This document shows, in pieces, positions 59,256-64,000 of a DNA stretch of 64,000 bases. Source of the DNA: Deuterostichococcus epilithicus (lineage: Eukaryota > Chlorophyta > Trebouxiophyceae > Prasiolales > Stichococcaceae); NCBI GenBank assembly GCA_033439295.1, contig JAVTLE010000001.1:1054001-1118000 (forward strand). The letters are read 5' to 3'. A model generated the notes under the pieces. It did not search any database, was not told the DNA's origin, and worked only from the letters and a program-made list of their open reading frames with translations. The translations under genes were made by a program, and so were the position numbers. Position 1 is the stretch's first letter. The number at the start of each line of letters is the position of its first letter.

Positions 59256-61574
59256 TTACCAGCCGCCGGCATTGGAGGTGTAGTCGTACTCGATGGTAGG
59301 GATCACGGAGGCGATGAACTTGAGGAACAGCACCATGTAGCTGCGGCACAGCAGCAGGGACCGTCTCAAATTCAGGACCCCTCTGCTTTCCCCTGACGCA
59401 GCAGCATTGAAGGCATCGGGAGCGCCGACCTGCACAGCTGGGTCCTTGTGAGGAGGAGCGGAGACCCTCACAAGGACCCAGGATGCCAGCCATGCGGTCA
59501 GGGGCTGCGCAGGAAGCAAAAAACAGCGACATCAACCAAGACATGTTGGTTGCAGGGGCGCACTGCTCGGGGTCCAGGCGGCGGCCGCCGGCGTCGGCGC
59601 AGGTCTCGTCCAGCCGGTGCATCGTCTCCGCATGCTTGCAGGGGTGGATGCCCAGCGCCCGCACGGACGAGTGCGGGAACGCCTCCACCGTGGCAGTCTT
59701 CCTCGCGTACGCCTCGCTGATGTCCTGGAATATCTGTGCGCAGGGTGTAGTGTGAGGTCAGTGTCTAGGGTGCAGCGGGCGTGCAGGGTGAGGGCCCTGA
59801 CTGATCCATGTGTGTAGCGCGAGGCACAGCGCGGTGCGGTCGTCTTCCCCGCGTGCGCCTTGCTGATGTCCCGGCAGACCTGCGCGCCAGCACATCAGGA
59901 ACACCTTCTCCGGGCCGCAGCGGCTGCCGGATCCTGTCAAACAAGCCGATCAGCCAGGTGCGCTTCTGTTGTGGTTGCGCCGGACGCTTCAGATCCAGGA
60001 TGCTCAGATTCAGAAAGCCACCTGCTCAGATCGCAGCGGCTGCCGGTCCTCGTCGTAGCCCACCAGCCAGGTGCGGGGCACCCTGTGAAACTTGTCGTAG
60101 CTGATCATCAGGTCGTAGGTGCGTGTGCGCCGTATGTTGTCGCCGGTGCCCTTTGCCGGCGCCGGCAGCGCCGCCTGCGGCGAGAATGGATGATGCGTCG
60201 CGATGGTGCAGTCTAGATACGCCACGACCCGGCTCGGACGAACGATGCGGATGCTTCTCGAGGTCAAACGTTTCTCGAGGTCAGACGGTGGCCCGCCGCG
60301 CTGCCCAGCTGCCGAGCCAGCCGAAAGCGCTGAATGCACGTGTTGTTCAGGCGTGTGCACATGCCCACCTGGCACAGAGACCCTAAACCCATGCACATGC
60401 GGCCCACCTCGTCATCCTCATCGTCCTCAATGCCCAGGTCGTCGATGTCCGGCACGTCGTCGTCATTGTCATCTCCCTGCACCACGGCCAGCAGGTTGAT
60501 GCCACCGAGGCAGTGCCACAGCCGAGCCCACTCCGCGCCCGGCACCGCGTTGAGCCGCGCCTGTGTTCCCAGCTCCTTCATTGGGCGCTTCACTCCAAGC
60601 AGGGCCAAACACGGAAGCTTGCCAGTCCGCCGATAAGCACATGAAGCATCAGCCGGCCTCGTGCCTCGCCCCACCTTCCGCGCCGCTGCTTCATCGTCTC
60701 CCAGAGTCGGGATGTCGTCGTCGTCGCCGCCCTTGGGCCTGCCGCCGCCACTACTGGGCGGGCCGTCCGCCGCGACCCACTCCTCTCCTGCATCCCCCTC
60801 TAGCAGCGCCTCCGGCGCCGCGCCCGTGCCCGTGACGGCCGCTGCCCGCTGGTAGCATGGCACTGCCGCAGCAGCAGCGCTGCACGTCAGCCAGGTTGCA
60901 TGTTCCTGTGCACCTCGAAGTTTGGGCCCTGCACATTTGACCGTCTTGAAGTACAATGCCTGGTGGCGCCGCTGGCCATTGTTGCTCCAATTTGAAGTAC
61001 GTAAGCAGCGGTCTGAGGTGGACCACCAATGCTTACTGAACAGAGTTTGAAGGCAGTAAACATCTGCTGGCTCAGTGGGAAATCATGGAGGAACCATGAT
61101 GAAAGCGCGCCCACCATTGCGCGTGATCAGGTACTGTTTTTGCTGGTCCGGCAGATACAGCTTAGCCTTCAGTGGGTCCCCTGCCTCCCTGCAGCCACCC
61201 ACGAGTGGAGACCATGGCATCAGAGCCCGAGCGCCAGAGTGTGCCCAGGACACATGCGCATTTGTCAACAAACATCCTGTCGAAGAGAGCTTCGGCCGCA
61301 CCACGACCAGGTGGGGTATGTGCGTACGAGAAAGTCTCCAGCCGCAGTGAACTCCTCTGGCGTCAGCTCCTGCGGTGCGTGCACAGGCCCCGGTCAAAAT
61401 GCTGCTGCCCCAAGTTCTGCATCTTGCTGGTCTTGCCGCCACCGCACCACCTCTCACCCCGTTACTCTTGAAGCTTGAGGTCGTCTTCGCCGGCAGAACC
61501 GCCTCATTGGCGGATTTGTAAGCGTTGAAGCCAGCAGCCTTGACGCTGGCAAAACCCGCTTTCAGGCTTTTCAT
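59256..61574 (-). CDS. ATG3: ATG3, autophagy E2-like conjugating enzyme
   Basis: ATG3 transfers ATG8 from its cysteine to phosphatidylethanolamine, an essential step in autophagosome growth. Exon 1 (61574 downward) encodes [20 protein letters not shown], an amphipathic membrane-sensing helix. Exon 2 gives [20 protein letters not shown]. Then come [20 protein letters not shown] and a VPCYQRA exon. An acidic, flexible region follows ([20 protein letters not shown], about 60,400-60,470). The E2 fold gives [20 protein letters not shown] followed by [30 protein letters not shown], and the catalytic cysteine in [14 protein letters not shown] (about 59,630-59,670). The last exon gives [20 protein letters not shown] and the stop. 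Every family landmark is present. The intron before the catalytic exon contains decayed copies of both flanking exon ends and, further on, another intron has a 16-bp inverted repeat. Confidence 0.95.
59438..59481. repeat. Perfect 16-bp inverted repeat in an ATG3 intron
   Basis: The arms are CTGGGTCCTTGTGAGG (59438-59453) and its exact reverse complement (59466-59481), with a 12-nt spacer. It lies between the catalytic exon and the last exon of ATG3 and would fold into a stable stem in the pre-mRNA. Confidence 0.92.
59838..59886 (-). repeat. Decayed copy of the ATG3 catalytic-exon start
   Basis: At an offset of 146 bp this intronic segment mimics 59,697-59,745. The minus-strand reading gives [13 protein letters not shown] against [13 protein letters not shown], preceded by a CAG acceptor in both. 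Confidence 0.8.
59917..59966 (-). repeat. Decayed copy of the ATG3 [14 protein letters not shown] exon end
   Basis: This segment mimics about 60,030-60,080 at an offset of 113 bp. The copy reads RTWLIG, then a small insertion, then RQPLRPE, against [17 protein letters not shown]. It lies next to the copy at 59,838, in the same order as the real exons. Confidence 0.8.
60254..60287. repeat. Short tandem duplication in an ATG3 intron
   Basis: Two adjacent copies of TTCTCGAGGTCAAACG / TTCTCGAGGTCAGACG differ at one base. They are intronic. Confidence 0.8.
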
Positions 61575-62089
61575 CGTGCCAGGCCGGGCCGAGGCACTGC
61601 AGCTCTACGTTCTGCATTACATCAGTGACCGACAGGGTTGCAAATGAGGATCATGGCTGTGCATTTGCAGCGTATGCTGTTCACAAGGGATGACTGCATA
61701 GGTGTCAGATCCTTCATGGTGATGCAGCGAACCCAACGATCATTACCTGGCACACCTTCACTTGTGTGGGTCGAATGGGTATGTTCAAGGGCTTATCGAA
61801 GGCGCTTGGGGTAAGATTCTCGAATTCGTGTCTGAATCTTGTACATAAAATCCTGGATATTGGTTCGAGGTGTCGCTGCAACTGGTGTATCAGCGTTGGG
61901 TAGCATACAACAGAAACATCTGCGTGGACAACGTGGTGCTGCGAAGCGCAACTAACGCTCCCTTCAGGGGGTTCGTGCCCTCGGGTTTCAGGGGGTTTGT
62001 CGGACATCCCCGTGCGTTGTGTCAGACAAATCTCAGTAATTCAGCCAGTGCATATTTCACCAGCAAATGAAAAGATCGATCCAATAGCA
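61575..62089. promoter_or_regulatory. Upstream region of ATG3
   Basis: These 515 bp lie between the ATG3 start and the stop of the transporter gene on the same strand. A tandem-like pair (TTCAGGGGGTTCGTGCCCTCGG then TTTCAGGGGGTTTGTCGG, about 61,964-62,002) is present. No exon is seen. Confidence 0.45.
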
Positions 62090-64000
62090 TCATTGCCCAA
62101 GCGTTGCAGGTGTTGCGGCGGCGGGCTGCCCAGGCGGCGGCACAAATTGAAGGAAGCCTGCAGGCTCTGTCGCTGTTCGGCTCAGGCTCGACAAACCCCC
62201 AGACGCCGCGGTCTGCAGCTGGCCCGACGATCGCCGCGGGCTGCCATAGTGCCGCACACTCGGCGAGTCCAGCGAGTCGCCGCTGCCGCCGTTGCCTACA
62301 ATGCCGCTGATGCTGCCAATGGCGCCGCCAGGGCTGGGGCCAACCCCAGGGCTGCTGATGCCGACCTTGCTGCGGTGGCTGGGGCGCGACAGCAGCGGCG
62401 ACCCTGAAATGCCGCCGACAGCGATAACAGGCAGCAGCCTGCTTTCCGTGTAGCTTCGGGCTGCGGTGCGCAGTGCCAGTGCCGCCTTCGGCGGCAGATA
62501 GCCCCACACCCATGCCGGTAGCTTCCTTGCCCCCAGGCCCAACACCTGCTGCGCGCCGCCTGCACACAGGCATCAAGGCAGCTGCTGTGCGAGTTTGCTA
62601 TTACCATCAGCAGTGCAGCGCCACACAAGCAGGTACAGACGCGTGGACAGCGGCAGGCTTCTGAGAGCATTGGGAGATGCATTGGAAGCCAGCACACAAC
62701 GGTTGGTGTGCAGGTGCCGACCTGAGCCAGCAGCGAGGCCTGTGACGCCGCCCATGATTAGGCACCAGCTGGCAAGCCGCGCCAGCCGCGCCGCGGGGGA
62801 CGCCGGGAGCCGCTCCCCGAGTGCCAGTACCCCCACTGCGACACCGCTTATCATGCTGGTCACCGCTGCCGCCGTGCACACCTGCACACATGCACGCTCA
62901 GCACATCTGCAGTGGCCGGCGAGCGCCGCCTCGACGCAACGTACGGGGAGGACGGCATGCAGTTTGCTCCCTGCATGCATTTCAGCAATGCTATGCTTGA
63001 AGACCAGACGCCATGTGCAAGGGCAGGTCTGCCGTACAGGACTGCTGTGCACCAGACTGCTTACCACGAGACTGTTGCCGTCTTTGAGGCCACACGTCTG
63101 CAGCGCAAAGCCGCCAGAGGTGAGGCCCACGCTCGCAGCCAGCCCCGCCGGCACGCACAGCGGCTGCCGGGACCCCAGCAGGAAGCCTGCAGCATGTGGC
63201 CCATAGGTGTCAGTGCCGGAGCAGTCCGGATGACTGAGGGACTGAGGGCCAGCGACGGCGCTGACACAATCATGATCACCCATCCAGCCCTGCTACTGCC
63301 AACAGCACCGCAGCCTGTTGACTGCTACCAGGGTCTCACCGCCATCAGCTTCGAACCGGCCTGTGTCCCATTGCCCTGCTTCCCACAATCCAAGCGTTCC
63401 CAATTGTACTTGGCGTCGTTCTAAGAGACACCTCGCGCTTTGTTGCCTCCGTGACAGGCGACCCACCTGTTCTGCAGCAGGCGGCCGACAGCCCGAAGCA
63501 GGCGCCCGCCTGCAGACCGAAAACGTAGGCGCTGGACCGAGCCGGCGCCGGCGGCGCGCCACGCATGCGCCGATGCTGCCGCCGCGCCAACCGCAGCACC
63601 GACAGCGCCCCTGCATGCAGCGGTCGGATAACGATCAGGTCTGGCGGCGTGTTGCACAAAGGTTTACATCCTCAATGTTTTACATGCTCGTCGCAGCTCA
63701 CGTATTCGTGCAGCAGCCAGCCTCCTTCACAAGGTACGTTTCTTGGCAACCGCACACTTCATGGTTGCGCGCGAATGCGCCCGCCCTGAAGGCGGCGGCG
63801 CGGTCTGGCGTCTGCCACACGTGCCCTGCAGTGAGTGCACTATGCCATGGGAGAATGGATGCTCACCTAGTAATGAGACCAGCAGGCCGACGACGGTTAC
63901 CGCCCGCACGATGCTGACGGCAGCATCTTTTGGTGGTTCCTCCGTGGTGGCGCCCAACCCGATGGTGCCGGCCGCCGCCAGCCCCACCGCCAGCCACTCG
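62090..64000 (-). CDS. NIPA-like (DMT superfamily) membrane transporter, 5' end outside window
   Basis: NIPA proteins are multi-spanning transporters of the drug/metabolite transporter superfamily, some linked to magnesium. Visible exons on the minus strand give WLAVGLAAAGTIGLGATTEE and AVTVVGLLVSLL (about 63,870-64,000), AYVFGLQAGACFGLSAACC (about 63,470-63,530), then FLLGSRQPLCVPAGLAASVG and LTSGGFALQTCGLKDGNSLV (about 63,065-63,210). Next comes VCTAAAVTSMISGVAVGVLA followed by LGERLPASPAARLARLASWC (about 62,730-62,880). These alternate membrane helices, and the GLKDGNSLVV then GVLALGERLP order fits the NIPA9-like branch. A long Ser/Gly/Pro-rich cytosolic tail (62,090 to about 62,540) starts VLGLGARKLPAW and ends PAAATPATLGQ. 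The 5' part lies beyond base 64000. DMT membership is firm; the NIPA name is likely. Confidence 0.68.

Noticed and set aside
1-64000. CRISPR arrays, bacterial operons, prophage or viral insertions
   Set aside because: No regular spacer repeats, ribosome-binding sites or viral genes were seen; all supported genes are split eukaryotic genes.

Overview
This is a nuclear window from a photosynthetic eukaryote, most likely a chlorophyte green alga. A Chlorella- or Coccomyxa-like trebouxiophyte is my guess; the sequence alone does not settle the species. The grounds are a split, thylakoid-targeted PsbO gene, an RWP-RK regulator, moderately high GC, many short introns with GT-AG borders (a few GC-AG), Ala/Gln/Pro-rich simple repeats inside proteins, and no bacterial operons. 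All gene models below were traced by hand from exon homology, splice borders and reading phase. I ran no database search.

Layout. 1-2347 (-): mitochondrial ADP/ATP carrier, 3' end cut by the window. 3481-8499 (-): ADCK/UbiB-type ABC1 kinase. 9833-12286 (-): conserved protein I cannot name, probably organellar. 12850-16331 (+): TBC1D13-like Rab GAP. 16964-19289 (-): PsbO, every exon resolved. 19974-23488 (-): tRNase Z with an N-terminal SAP motif. 23957-25740 (+): USB1, the U6 snRNA 3' exonuclease. 25978-27124 (-): RER1. 27635-28395 (+): MED11-like Mediator subunit. 28473-30278 (+): EEF1AKMT4/METTL13-like methyltransferase. 30722-43197 (-): a 12.5 kb SMC6 gene with an N-terminal Tudor-like domain and an SQ cluster. 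About 43740-50355 (+): TAF1C/Rrn6-like Pol I factor, with unresolved bases. 51234-51793 (-): RWP-RK exons. 53628-54699 (-): ZNHIT1/SWC6. 55192-58653 (+): LUC7-like. 59256-61574 (-): ATG3. 62090-64000 (-): NIPA-like transporter, 5' end cut.

The genes are housekeeping functions: RNA 3'-end processing, transcription and chromatin, genome maintenance, trafficking and autophagy, and organelle biology. Five head-to-head pairs have start codons about 470-565 bp apart, so shared promoters are likely. One pair joins two RNA 3'-end nucleases, tRNase Z and USB1. MED11 and the methyltransferase lie head-to-tail with only 77 bp between stop and start, a good candidate for a bicistronic transcript.

The most unusual signals are: (1) an in-frame Tudor-like domain plus an SQ cluster at the N terminus of SMC6; (2) seven decayed 'ghost' copies of exon ends, in six different genes, each inside the adjacent intron and 100-146 bp from its source; (3) a SAP-tRNase Z fusion; (4) three GC-AG introns supported by reading phase.
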